Source: Dichotomocladium elegans (Eukaryota > Mucoromycota > Mucoromycetes > Mucorales > Lichtheimiaceae). Taken from it: a stretch of 64,000 bases of DNA. Below are positions 12,799 to 23,923 of this stretch, piece after piece. The notes under the pieces were generated by a model. The model was given only the letters and a program-made list of their open reading frames with translations, searched no databases and was not told the DNA's origin. The position numbers and the translations under genes were made by a program. The stretch spans positions 496,001 through 560,000 of the forward strand of contig JAIXMN010000002.1 of NCBI GenBank assembly GCA_025716815.1, in the 5' to 3' direction. Position 1 is the stretch's first letter; each line of letters begins with the position of its first letter.

Positions 12799-14138
12799 TT
12801 ATGATTGTTGCTGGGGATTAGACGAATCTGTATGAGAGTGTTGATCATTAGTTGGGTTATGGTGGAGAGCGGCAGAACAAAGTTGAGAAAGGCGGGTGTA
12901 TTTGGAGCCTTCGTCATCTTCCGTAGGCTCAGGAGGTGACGATGCGCCGGAGGACGTGGAATTGCTCGGCACAGGCGTCATGGATTGGGGCTTCATAAAA
13001 CACGTACTTTCATGCTCAATCTTGGTATCCGCTGGCTGTGGACTAGATCTAGGCGCCTGTTGTTGTTGTTGTTGTTGCTGTTGCTGTTGCTGTTGCTGCG
13101 ACTGCTGATAGTACAAATGGGCTGCTGGCGAGCCTGAGCCCTGGTTCTGGTGGGGGTGAACCATATGATCACCATATCGGTGCTGCATCAAGCCATTGTA
13201 TTGCGGTTGAGGCACAGGTGAGTGCTGATAAGGAGACTGCGGTGCGGCCGGAGAGGACTGCGATCCTTGGGGAGTCTGTTGCTGGGGTTGCTGCTGCTGT
13301 GATTGCGACTGTTGCTGGTTACCACCGCTGCTGCTGTTGCTGCTATTGTTTGGCAGGAACATGGGATAGCCCATAGACGAGTAAACGGGGTTCATAACAT
13401 ATGATTGAGGCATCATGTGATCCTTATGGTAGGCAGCAGCAGCATATTGGCTGTAGGGATCATAGGTAGGCTGTCCATATTGGTTCAAATTGCTAGGATA
13501 GCCGAAAGCCATTGAAGGCGGACGAATGGCTGCAAATGGACTCTGTTGGGAATTCCCCTGGGGGTCCATTAAAGAAGCGCCACTGTCAGCCTTTCGCCCT
13601 GACGAAACCGATTGCTCTCCATCTACAAGCAATTTAACATCTTACTTCCTTTTAGGGCAATCGAATAAATGTTACCTTTTTGTCTTCTTTTGTAAGGACC
13701 CCGCTTGATTCCTTTTTTGCGTTCCTTTCTCACCGAGTTGACGCACGTATCCGCAATCCCGTACTTAATGCACCGGGGACAGGGCCGCGCGTCATCACAC
13801 TTTTTGCACGCCTTCTGGCAATTGGCTTATTTCCACATAAAGTTGTTCAATTATTACGTTCGGGAACGATACGAGAGAATAAACGATCTAGAAGAACACT
13901 CACTGCATGCATTTTTGACTTGTTTCCGTTTCGGCGGATGCGGGGAAGCACCAGTCGCTGTCTCGGCAAGCGGATTCTGGGTAATGGACGACATGCTGCT
14001 AGTATGAGGCACCATGGGTGAAATTGTGGTGTTCATGACTGTCGAAGGTACAGGTGAACCGCTGTTAGAGTACGATCCATTGCTCGAATAGGACGCGACG
14101 GCTTGATAACCAGACTGGTAATATGGCATTGACTGCAT
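12799..14138 (-). CDS. Zn2Cys6 transcription factor with poly-glutamine tract
   Basis: Three minus-strand exons. The first (from ATG 14138) is Ser/Asn-rich and ends with KRKQVKNAC at a GTGAGT donor. The second begins T-N-C and completes the binuclear cluster: C-TN-C-QKACKK-C-DDARP-C-PR-C-IKYGIADT-C, then a basic stretch RKERKKGIKRGPYKRR. The third (13632-12799) is a long low-complexity activation-type region with Tyr/Pro/Met-rich parts and a run of 15 or more glutamines coded on the plus strand as TGT/TGC repeats near 13057-13100. This is a fungal GAL4-type DNA-binding protein acting in the nucleus; the target genes are unknown. The cluster is close to the N-terminus with no recognisable fungal_trans domain. 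The frame is open upstream of 14138 to an AG at about 14159, so a further 5' exon is possible. Confidence 0.85.
13057..13100. repeat. CAA/CAG-type trinucleotide run coding poly-glutamine
   Basis: Plus-strand TGT/TGC triplets repeated about 14 times inside the last exon of the Zn2Cys6 gene. They read as CAA/CAG (Gln) on the coding strand. The mixed codons would slow slippage compared with a pure CAG run. Confidence 0.85.
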
Positions 14139-15959
14139 AGTTGAATGAGTCGAGATCTGTCAAACGAAAACACCTTCTGTTTGTATTGAAGCGGAGAGGC
14201 AAACGATGGAAGAGAAGAATAGGTCTATAGAAACAAAGCAGATAACATGTCAGCGAGAGCTTTTCCCGGGAAGTATTTCCTTGATGTGCTCCGCTGACCC
14301 TTCCTCCAATCCAATGGATAAAAAACACCCAAACTGCAAAAGAAGTGTGGAAGAGAAGAGACTGGCAAAATAAAAAAACAAGACTGCGAAGGCGGCGCTA
14401 GAAGCTGACTTTCTCAAAACAGTCAACCAGGGGAGGAAGGGTGTCTGTGCGGCACCAAGGGAACTGTTTTCCTTCTGTCCAAATATTCCATATCAGAAGA
14501 TGAGAACCAAAACACTTACTCTTTTTACCAAAGTAAAGAAGGAAGCTAGAGGAAGAAAGTGCTCAAAAAAAACTTCTTTTCTTTAATATCAATGGCGGAG
14601 TTGATGTTAACAAGCCCTGTAGTTGAACACGGACCAATCGTAATCATGATAACAGGTCTAATAACTGCTTTCTTTCTTTCGTCATTTTCTACTTAAGCAG
14701 AGGTAGCTAAGGATTGAGAAGGTGCAAAAAGAGATAGCGGAAAAAGGGAATCTAAAGAAGACAGTTCTTGTTTGTCATTTGGGGCTATTATCTTTCCGAA
14801 GTGGTATGACCAAGAAAAGAAAAAAAGCAGTGCATGGTTCTCCGACAGATTCGAGAAATGTTCATTCTTCTGGATTGTTTCGGTCCGGCAGCAAGAGATC
14901 GCCAGGAATTGGGCTTCAGAAGGCTGACCGTTCAGTGCATGCTTTACAGAACGCAATGATGCTGCTTTCTGTACTTCATCTGGTTACGAAATTTGTAATC
15001 ACCTTTTGTTGCACAAGCCAGATCATGAATGTTTTTTTTCACGCATGCCTTCCTTACTACAGATCCTTTCGTATCCCTACGCTCCCATCGTATTCGCGAG
15101 AAGATATTTTATTTTAAAAAAATAGAACTGCCCTTTATTCGTATGACTATAGCGATATTTATTTCGATTTCTATCTTAGTGATTCTAACATTCCCTGATC
15201 GCGGGAGATAGCTGTTCAGTGTGGAAAGTGATTCCGGCTAAACTATTCCCTTGGTGTCGTACGAAATACACAAAAGTGTGGCATAACCTGCTGTGTCAAC
15301 AGGTAGCTAATAGCTACCTTTCTCCATATCGTTAATGTACACCCACGTATATGTACACGTACATGGGGGAGATCCAGATGTATTCTGAAAATAGCCGACA
15401 CAATGTCTACAGATGAAGCAGAGGAAGAAACAGGGACAGGCATGATCATGGCCGGCGGCGACTTAGCTTAGACAAATACCAGAAAACCGGCAGCCGCAAT
15501 GGTACACCACAGGCATGAGTAGCACAAAAAAAAGCAGTCAAACCGCGTTTCCTCCGAAAAGCTCAATATCCTTGGATACTCTTTTCACGACATTGAGACA
15601 GGGGTTAGATCGGTTAATCCACAAAAGAGAGTGGGCATAGGTCCAAATAGGAAAGCAAGCCAATATTATATCGCTTCATAATGACTAAGGCTGCGAAGGA
15701 GATGGAGAGGGCACTAATGCATAATGGTTGACAAAGCTGCAGCAGATAATATATAGTTCATCGTAGGAGATCCTCCTTCCGAAAACATTAGATGCACAGC
15801 ACTTATCGCATTTGCTGCAATTACTTCGATATTTCTGTATATGTGCATACCTTTAGGGATACAAACGTTGCTACCACCAAAGAACCACTCACCATATGCT
15901 CATATTTCTCTATCCCATCCATTTCCATTGTACAGTTGGCTTAAAGAACATGGGATAAC
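14139..15959. other. Intergenic region, upstream of the Zn2Cys6 gene
   Basis: About 1.8 kb. The part next to 14139 should hold the promoter and 5' UTR of the Zn2Cys6 gene and may hold a leader exon. A plus-strand open frame at 14722-15117 is Lys/Ser-rich and matches no family I know; I do not call it. Confidence 0.45.
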
Positions 15960-16811
15960 ATCCAGTTAAGTTCTCTTGATTATAGCTTCTGAATGTCCTG
16001 TTATCTTCATCTTTTTTTTATTCTTGGCTGGTGGATGCGAAAGTCTCAAACTGCATTTAGCAATCCCTGGTGCCGAGTATGCTCCTAAGAATGTGGGTGT
16101 CGTCGCTTTTACCTTTGGTACGGGTATCAGTACAGAATCCCTGTTTTTGACCGTGTCATGCTGCATTCATATAGATTTGAAATTCCATCGGCCACCCAAT
16201 CAAGACGCTTTTGGGTCTTTCCATCATCACTCCTATCTATAGAATGAAATCAAGCATTTAAATGACAAGTTGCATTCCTTTTCATAAATCGATGGAGCGT
16301 CGTTTTTGAATATTTGGGCCCTCAAATGGCTGGAGCAGTTGCTCCAGGACGGTGGATAGATTCTAAAATTACATTCTTATGCTCTTCATTGCGGATACAC
16401 GAGCGGCCCCTGCTTCTACATTTCTTAAAAACGCAGTAAGAGTCTTTTTCATACTGTAATGCCCATCGCTGGACGGAACACATGGATTCCTAGTTGTTTT
16501 GCAGCAGCTGATGCACTCATGGCCTTCTCAAACATCAACGTGAAAAAATCTGATCTTGCCTTGGTCAGTGTACATACGCTATGTAACTGCGCTTGATCCC
16601 CGCTTCTTTCAGCTGGATGTCTGTATATATCCTTTCGCTTGAGAATGTGCGCGGCATCAACCTCGGAGTTATATGCTACACAGATATTCTGTGTGAGAAC
16701 AAACCGAGAGTAGATTGCATCATCAACGACATGATCTTGCCCATCGTAGTAAGAAAATAGATATCTCATTTTCAGAATGTAAATATGTACATATAGACTT
16801 GGATTTGTCAA
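15960..16811 (-). pseudogene. Decayed Tc1/mariner-like transposase
   Basis: Two minus-strand fragments in transposase order. The upstream part (16811-16449) encodes YRHPAERSGD followed by SDFFTLMFEKAMSASAAAKQ, a helix-turn-helix-like segment. The downstream part (16166-15966) encodes VPKVKATTPTFLGAYSAPGI and SHPPAKNKKK, which matches the order and spacing of AKTTTISGAISAASV and VPKPSKKRR in the transposase at 60.6-61.4 kb. Between them the frame is broken, and no catalytic DDE triad can be put together. I see a dead element; termini were not found. Confidence 0.5.
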
Positions 16812-16829
16812 CGTTTAGGGTGTATGTGA

Positions 16830-18265
16830 TTCCTTGTGACTTTAGAACGGCTAGGGCGCGACTTCAATTTTAGAAAACATTGTACGTTTGCTCATTTCAT
16901 AAACATCTCACCTCCAAAGAGGATTTCTATCCTTTCATGGAGAGCACATGCTGATAAATCCGCCATCTGTGTCATCCATCACTTTCAGCTTCCTCCACGA
17001 TGTGGCTGTTTTTTTTTTCGAATTTTACTTTGCCGTTGCGGTTTTGTGGTGGAGATGATGAAAATTATGAAAAGCTATGTGGCTTCATAAAGGAGAGCGA
17101 TTATCAGGACCATGATCGTATACATAGGTATGGTTGTAGTTTCCGTAGTAATACAGGAGATGCCACAAAATCATTAGTTCTAGTTGACATCGCATCGGAT
17201 AGACGGGATACCATATTTATTCCTATGTTCAAACCGGTAATATAATGGTAAGGTTCCCTGACAGTTCCTCAGATGCGGAGTCATCCTTTATAAACACTAT
17301 TTCTTTTCCATTTTACCGGGTCGATTGGGATATTGGCGCACAACATCCTTAGAACCGTCCATGGGTCTTCATCAATGACTACAATATAAGGTTACGTTGA
17401 CCCAGACAACGCATGCAATGCGGCGCAAAAATACGTCATATGCTTTTTCTCTTAATTTTTTCAGCGCAAAGAACTCGATATATTAATGACTCATATATTA
17501 GAAAAACGCTTAAGAACCAGACAAAATACATGCAAATACACATCGAAGAGGGCGCCGGGATCGGACTCTGTTTTATTGTGTCTTTGCGTGCCACTTTTGG
17601 ATCGCCACGTGCTATCCCAACAGATGGCAGTGCAAAGAGCCATGGTAGTGAGATCTTTGAGATTATTTGAGTCTCCGGATATGTACATCCGTACATGTGG
17701 CATAAACGCATTATGATTGGCAACCATGCTTTTACTATTGCAATGACCACACCAGTCTCATTCGTATCAAATTGCTGATGTCCCTGAAAATAATCGCGGC
17801 ATCTTCAATGAGCGCATTATATTTAACGTTTAACGGGCCGTTCCGTCTTTCTTTTCAGGTGAGGAATGCGGAAAATGAGGAAGCAATTCTGCAGTATGTT
17901 ATCTGCAAGCCTTCGCCCAGGGCCTCTTCATTCATCCGAGCATGGAGACCATCCTAAAAACTAAGTGCCAGATGAAAAGGACCGGCTTATACGACTAAAA
18001 TGAAATTATTGGCTTAGGGTTACAACGCGCAATAGTGAAACAGCAAATAAATCCTTGCATCCGTCGATGCACTGTTATGTGTAATACTGCTGCTCCGCTG
18101 TGTTATTCCTTCATGCGCGAATGGCAAATTGCCAGTAATACAGAAATCGCTTCTTGTGCTCAAGGGTACATTTATCCACTTCTCCTCTTTCTTCTTCCCT
18201 TTTTTCATCTTCTGTACCTATCTATTGAAGTTCTGTCCCCCTGTGTTGAATAATCTTCCACGAAA
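16830..18265. other. Region without recognised gene
   Basis: About 1.4 kb between the transposase relic and the RRM gene. Short open frames on both strands show no domain. Pieces may belong to older repeats, but I cannot show it. The right end should contain the RRM gene promoter. Confidence 0.4.
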
Positions 18266-20712
18266 TTGAACATCAATATTAAGCAATTTTGGAACTCTGC
18301 GCTTTTCAGGCAAGTTTTGTATCAAATACATCCAGGGACAAAAAGGGTATCGGAGTATTACCATAACTGTGGCACCTTCGGCACCGGTCCGCATTCGGTT
18401 TTACGGAAAGAGACAGATAGCGAGGGACTGTCCGGGGAGGGGGTAGAGCGGATGGGAATAAACAGAAAAGGACAACGCGAGATTAACTTGGCTCGGATTA
18501 TCGATAGCCGCAAAATGATTAGCACATCCATCGTGAAATATTACAAGGAGCCGTCATCCACCCGTCCAAATAGACTGGGAATGGAACGGGGACTTATTGG
18601 TACACCTCCAGCTAAGGCTCCTAAGCCAACAGCGCCCCTCTTAACATCAAACACTTTGTATATGGAGCGACTTCCATCCGGCATCTCAGAACACGAGTTG
18701 AGGGGTCTATTGAAAAGCTGTGACCCGGTCGAGTAAGTAGGCGGAGAAAGGGGATAGGAGTCGCACAAAAGGGAAAACAGAGTGGCCCGGCTATGGTATG
18801 AAACCTAAATTGGACGTGCTCGTGGGCAACAGGATCAATGTGGCAGACGGTGTGCTACGGTTCCTGACGGCGGAAGAAGCCGAGCGCGCTTTCACGTTGT
18901 TCAATGATACCAAGTTTAAGAATGGGATTAGTCTGCATCTGAGAATTAACCCCCCTGGTGGACCTCACCAGGAACCCGAAGCATCGTCGGGTATACTACA
19001 AATTCGGCATCTGCCCCTCAATACAACCAATAATATTCTATACACTCTCTTTCGTCGTTTCGGCCCTATGAGCCTCTGCAAAATCATCATGGACCAGAAC
19101 CAGTTCAAGGGTGCCGCCCTCATTCGGTATTTTGAGTCGGTACATGCCGATACTGCTGTGCATTACATGGCAAGTCACTCTCCTTTTTCTGACACCGTTT
19201 TGCCATGCAGTCGCACGCACTACACCAACTCATACACCCGCTTTCTTTCTTTATCCTGCTCTTTCGCTCTTCCTTTACATCGTATACAGAATAACAAATA
19301 TATCCAAGGGAACTACATGTAGGTCTCCCTTAAAGATACAACGCAGGCAGGCACACTCATAGAAATTATCTTTTCCTCACTTTCCTTCTCCCTTAGTTCC
19401 ATTGCTCCTTTTGTGTCAAAGACTTGCCATTTAACAACTGTTTCCTCTCAGCTCAAAGAGTCCAAACCTGTTTCTGGCGTTTCCATGCCTGTATGTATCC
19501 AAGCACTATTCTGATACATTTATACGATGGTGCTTATCGATTGCTGCTGCTTCTGCTGCTGCTGCTGCTGCTGCTGGTGCTTTTGTTGTTGTTGATAGAT
19601 CAACCATTCGCGTAGCCCCGCATCATCCATGCAACTCGTGGATTATACCAATCTCTATATCAAAAACCTTGACCTTACGGTCGACAGCTCTGACCTATTT
19701 AACCATTTTAGCCCCTATGGCTGCATAGTTTCTGCACGGGTCATGAAAAACTCTCAGACAAAAAAGTCGAAGGGATTCGGCTTCGTCAGCTTCGGTACTG
19801 CAGAGGATGCTGCACGTGCTCTATATTTTACAAATCACACCTACATCAAGTCTAAACCAATCGTTGTCGCTTTTCACGAGCCCAAAAAATCCCGTGCCGT
19901 CTCCCCTACCCCTTCCACCGTCGTCGCCGCCGCCGCCGCTCCGTATCTTCATGCTTCCCAGTCCCCTGCGTTGCCGCCTTTTGCATCAACAGCTGCCCAG
20001 ACCCTGCCGCCGCAGACTGTGGCAGCTATGACAACAGCCTCTGCAGGGAGGATCCCGCCACCTCCTCCTCGACAACGGTTCTCGGCCGCTCCTTTTTTCC
20101 ATCCTCATCACCCAAAGCAACATCCTCAGCAGCAGCAGCAGCAGCAGCACAGAAGAAGTCATTCCCCCGAATCAAGAACAAGCAGCAGCGCGACAGACGC
20201 TCACACCCAACGATTGTGTCTTGTGGACGCCGTCCTCCAATGTGGCGAAACTAAAGCGACGCAGGACGTGGTTGATATGCTGCTGACATTGAAGCCTAAA
20301 GATCGCTCTTTATGTCTATTTAATCGCGATTACCTGCGGGAGAAAATCAAAGAAGCTAAAATCGCCTTGGAAACATGCAAGGACGTGGATGATGAGATCG
20401 ACTTGCTTTTGGAGTCCATGCAGGGACTTGCAGTGCAAGAGCAGAAACAAAGACTAGGTGATCGTCTGTTTCCATGTGTCAAGGTACATTGAAAGAAAAA
20501 AGGGACACGGACGAGAAAAGGTTTCACAATGGGTCTTCTTTATCTAGGAAACTGGCGTTCGGCATGCGCCCAGAGTGACCATTCGCTTGCTGGACACAGT
20601 GCCTCTAGATGAGCTAGCTTATGCAATGAAAGACACCACGGTGCTCAAAGAAAGAATTAATGAAGTTGTTATGGCAATGCAGGAACAACAGGGTTTAAGA
20701 TTCGCTTTTTAG
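18266..20712 (+). CDS. RNA-binding protein with three RRM domains (Pes4/Mug28-like)
   Basis: RRM1 starts at NTLYMERLPSGISEHELRGL and continues across an intron (donor at 18733) into a 15-base exon (18781-18795) and, after a second short intron, INVADGVLRFLTAEEAERAF. RRM2 is GILQIRHLPLNTTNNILYTL to KGAALIRYFESVHADTAV. RRM3 (from 19629) is TNLYIKNLDL then SKGFGFVSF, a perfect RNP2/RNP1 pair. A Pro/Ala/Gln-rich linker and a helical C-terminal part (DVVDMLLTLKPKDRSLCLF) follow, and a last exon ends LRFAF at 20712. The RRM set resembles fungal meiosis-associated proteins of the Pes4/Mug28 kind, which bind mRNA; function here is inferred. An intron after HYM starts with GCAAGT (GC-AG type). The start is uncertain: the frame is open from 18266, and ATG 18452 (MGINRKGQRE) is a good alternative. 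Confidence 0.8.
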
Positions 20713-21189
20713 GCTTTTCTTTTACACCTCCCCATCCTCAGAATTTTCCCTGTTTTCGCACCATGTTCTCCACTGTACAAAACCCATATTGATAGTTCAA
20801 GAGATATCCCCCACTGTATAAAGGCAAATATTGGAAATAAGTATCGCAAATATTTATTTTGCTTGGATATTGATAACAGAAAAAATAATCATGGATTGGA
20901 CATGACGTAAATCGATTACGCTTCCGATCAATCCTCAGACAGTGTGAATACAAAACCGTTGCTTACATCCAAAAGTTCAAGCAAACAGATATTTGATGTC
21001 ATCACAGGAAGACCGAAGGCGTAAAAAGAGAATCATCCAATGTTAGCAAACCAGACATACTCCCACCACCACCAGACTATAAAACCATGGCTTTTTCGCT
21101 GTTTATTAGTGAACACACTAATTCTGGAAAAAGATACAATACACCATTGACACCGAGACGACGACAGAGTGAATTCCAGTTGGGACCAC
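20713..21189. other. Convergent intergenic region
   Basis: Short AT-rich spacer between the 3' ends of the RRM gene and the uS15 gene; it should contain both terminators. Nothing else is seen. Confidence 0.5.
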
Positions 21190-21930
21190 TTAAGCAACCA
21201 AGGCGGAGGCAGTGTTCGACTCACTATAAGAAAGCAAACGCGAGGTTAAGGTAGACAGTTACCGAGCAGAAAGTGTCAAAAAACATCTTTGCAACTCTGA
21301 CGCAATGTCCGATATAGGCAGAAGATAATGAATAATGTTCCAGTGTCTCGCAAACGCAAAAACATCCGTGATGTTATGCGTCTGTGAGAGCCCTTATCCA
21401 TGATTTTCAAAAAAGGATACTATTTCCAGTTGGGAGGCAACATGCCAGAGGTCTTGTAGTAGCGCGAAAGGCGGTGGATGCGAGACTCGATCAAAATCAA
21501 GCGGTACTTGGAGTTCTTGTCCTTACGGTTGCGCTCCAAATGCTTGCGAACAGCAACAGCCTTCTTGATCAAATGGTAAAGATCCTCAGGAATTTCAGGA
21601 GCAAGACCGTTGGCCTTCAAGATACGGACGATCTTATTGCCGGTGACGGACTTGACCTGGGGAATACCGTGGGAGTCACGGAGGATGACACCAATCTGGG
21701 CGGGGGAAAGACCCTTCTTGGCATTCTTGCAAATGAGGTCGACGACCTCCTCAGTGCTGGTCTTCAACCACGAGGGGGGAGTACGGCGATAGGGGAGGGC
21801 ACTGCCAGACATACCCTTACCACGAGAATACTAACGGAATACATTGCACACGTAGGCGTGTATAGCTGCGTGAGTAAACAATTTCTTTGTACTTCAACTG
21901 TTTATCTCAATTGTGTACCATGCGACCCAT
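21190..21930 (-). CDS. rps13: 40S ribosomal protein S13 (uS15)
   Basis: Three minus-strand exons: a 12-base first exon (21930-21919) coding MGRM, exon 2 (21830-21421) from [16 protein letters not shown] to LPPNWK, and exon 3 (21223-21190) coding [10 protein letters not shown] after a split Tyr codon. Total 456 bases, giving 151 residues, exactly the usual length of eukaryotic S13. The core [20 protein letters not shown] and [20 protein letters not shown] is strongly conserved (here [20 protein letters not shown]). It is part of the small subunit and contacts 18S rRNA near the subunit bridge. Reading only the open frame would lose both ends of the protein. The very short first exon carrying the start codon is common in fungal ribosomal protein genes. 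Confidence 0.97.
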
Positions 21931-23220
21931 TTTGACAAAGACTTTTTATCGAAAGAAAAAAGGAAGAGGGAGATTAGTAACAGAGCGCAAGAAAAAATTT
22001 GCTTTAATGGCGGGAATTCGTCGTCACGAGGTAAAAAAAAAATTGCAAGCCACACAGAGTTACTTTCAGGTACGCGAAATAGCGACATAGAGGGAGAAAA
22101 TTATCGTATCAGGGAATAAAAGGTTCCGTATTCGTTACATCGAACCCGATTAGTCAACAGCAACACTGTCTTTATGCCAATTATTAGCCTGGGGTGTCCT
22201 AGCCATAACTAGGACGGACAGGCAGAGAAGAAAACCAGCACGGCAGAAGAGATTAGTGGCGGCAGACGAAAGAAGTGGCATGAGTTTGAAAGTAGCAACA
22301 GAAAGAAGGAGTTGATGGGCGTCCAGTATCTCCTCTGTTCGATGATTCATCAGGCAAGGGCACGACTTACCAGATGAGGGCATTGAAAGGAGGGTCTCGT
22401 TGGAATTGATGAAGGCACTGTACTTCTCAAGTGTCCATTATTTATAAGAATAAATGCCACAATAGATACGACGGCCGATCGTATCCGTCTTTCAATGCGC
22501 GACGTTTATCACTAGTAGTGCAGTTTATCTTGGTGCTTTACTCTTGGGCCACCCGTATAATGTACATATAGCAACAATCGATATTCCGCCCGCGGTCATG
22601 TTGCATAAAGACTCACATTGGTCGTTGGCGTGTTCAGCTAGGGATGAGTTGTATCAAGAAATATTACGTCTCGATTAACAGTGTCATAGAAAATTGTTTG
22701 GTGCATGTTTATGTTCTGTTGTACTAATATAGTCTTATCCAAAAGACCATTAAAGGTTTCTCTGTTGATACTGACGTCATTGCATTCTTGAATAATGAAC
22801 GTTCCCATTGTCTCATGAATTCTGCATTTGATTACTGGTAAACAAAACTGGCGGCAGGGATTGCATTCTGTGCAACTTAAGGAACGGCAGCAATACACAG
22901 ATGCGACTTATCCGTCAAGATTGCCGCTGATCCTATTTGAACAAATTATCGCGCAATGATTCTGAAATGACTAAGCTCTACCGATGCTATAACAAGTTTA
23001 CATGAAGTATAGCAGCATTCGTAGCATCGTTCTTTATAGCAATGCCTTTGGCATCTGTACAAAAAACATACTTCACTGTAGTAGAGAAAACGTATTATGA
23101 AATGTGAAAATCTGTATAATAAGCACCAAATTTCAAGAAATGCTTTCGTACAGTATGGACGTGTTCATTAAGCTGATAACTGCTCATACGAGATCAACAA
23201 GATAAAATGTACTGATGCAT
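21931..23220. other. Region upstream of the uS15 gene, no other gene recognised
   Basis: About 1.3 kb. The first few hundred bases right of 21930 are expected to hold the uS15 promoter. Open frames at 22150-22383 and 22638-22898 on the minus strand have no recognised domain and no splice partners. Confidence 0.45.
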
Positions 23221-23491
23221 TCAAAATCCTCGAAAAAACGGACTTTTATCTTCGCAGCGCATGTTGTGTATCTTCGCTAGAATTTCCGCTTCTTTCACCA
23301 GGGTGTCGAAAAACTTTTCGCATAAGAAGCTCAGAGCTATCCTTGCAAGATAGATTACAAAGAATTCTGTGTGGGGAAGGAAAAGGATTGAAACCCCACA
23401 CTTCCTCATTAACAGCATAGTACATTGCCTTAGTGGAACTACGTCCCTCCACAACGATGCCCTGTACATCATAAAGAAATTGAGTACTCAT
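23221..23491 (-). pseudogene. Small relic of the same transposase N-terminus type
   Basis: The minus-strand frame at 23491-23246 encodes RKVFRHPGERSGN, preceded by QFLYDVQGIVVEG. The relic at 16.4-16.8 kb has the parallel pieces YYDGQDHVVDD and KDIYRHPAERSGD at similar spacing. The shared RHP-x-ERSG motif in the same position suggests both come from one transposon family. No catalytic part remains. Confidence 0.35.
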
Positions 23492-23499
23492 TCAATAAA

Positions 23500-23923
23500 G
23501 GGTGTCTATAAAAAAGGATACATAGGTCTACAAAGCTGTCTTATTTTTATAGACAAGCTTTTGTGCGGCATCTGATTTGTCTACCTGCGACTTCTGTATA
23601 GGGGAGACATGTAACTTGGAATTTATGAAAGGACACATGTTATGATAACATATCAGAGAGTGTTAGGTCAAAGTCTCGACATCGCCTTCTTCTTCGACCT
23701 CCCCCCGCTACCCCAACTTGGATTTTTTTGTCTTTGCAGCCCTTGTACCAAATAACTCGCATCTTGGGACAAGAACTTTCGATCGTATGTCTTTGATGGT
23801 TTTGGGTTCACATAGCTTTGCTATGTTCTTTTACAATCATTATGGTAAGGATATTTTAATAAAGACTTTAAGAACGTACAGATTCAGGATTTAAAATAAG
23901 CACTAATACAATGCTATAGTAAT
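23500..23923. other. 3' flank of the OPT gene
   Basis: About 400 bases without coding signal; it should contain the OPT gene terminator. A plus-strand frame at 23369-23575 overlaps the relic in antisense and is not called. Confidence 0.4.

Noticed and set aside
14722..15117. 131-codon plus-strand open frame
   Set aside because: Lys/Ser-rich with no domain, no conserved-looking core, no splice partners, and located in the likely 5' region of the Zn2Cys6 gene.
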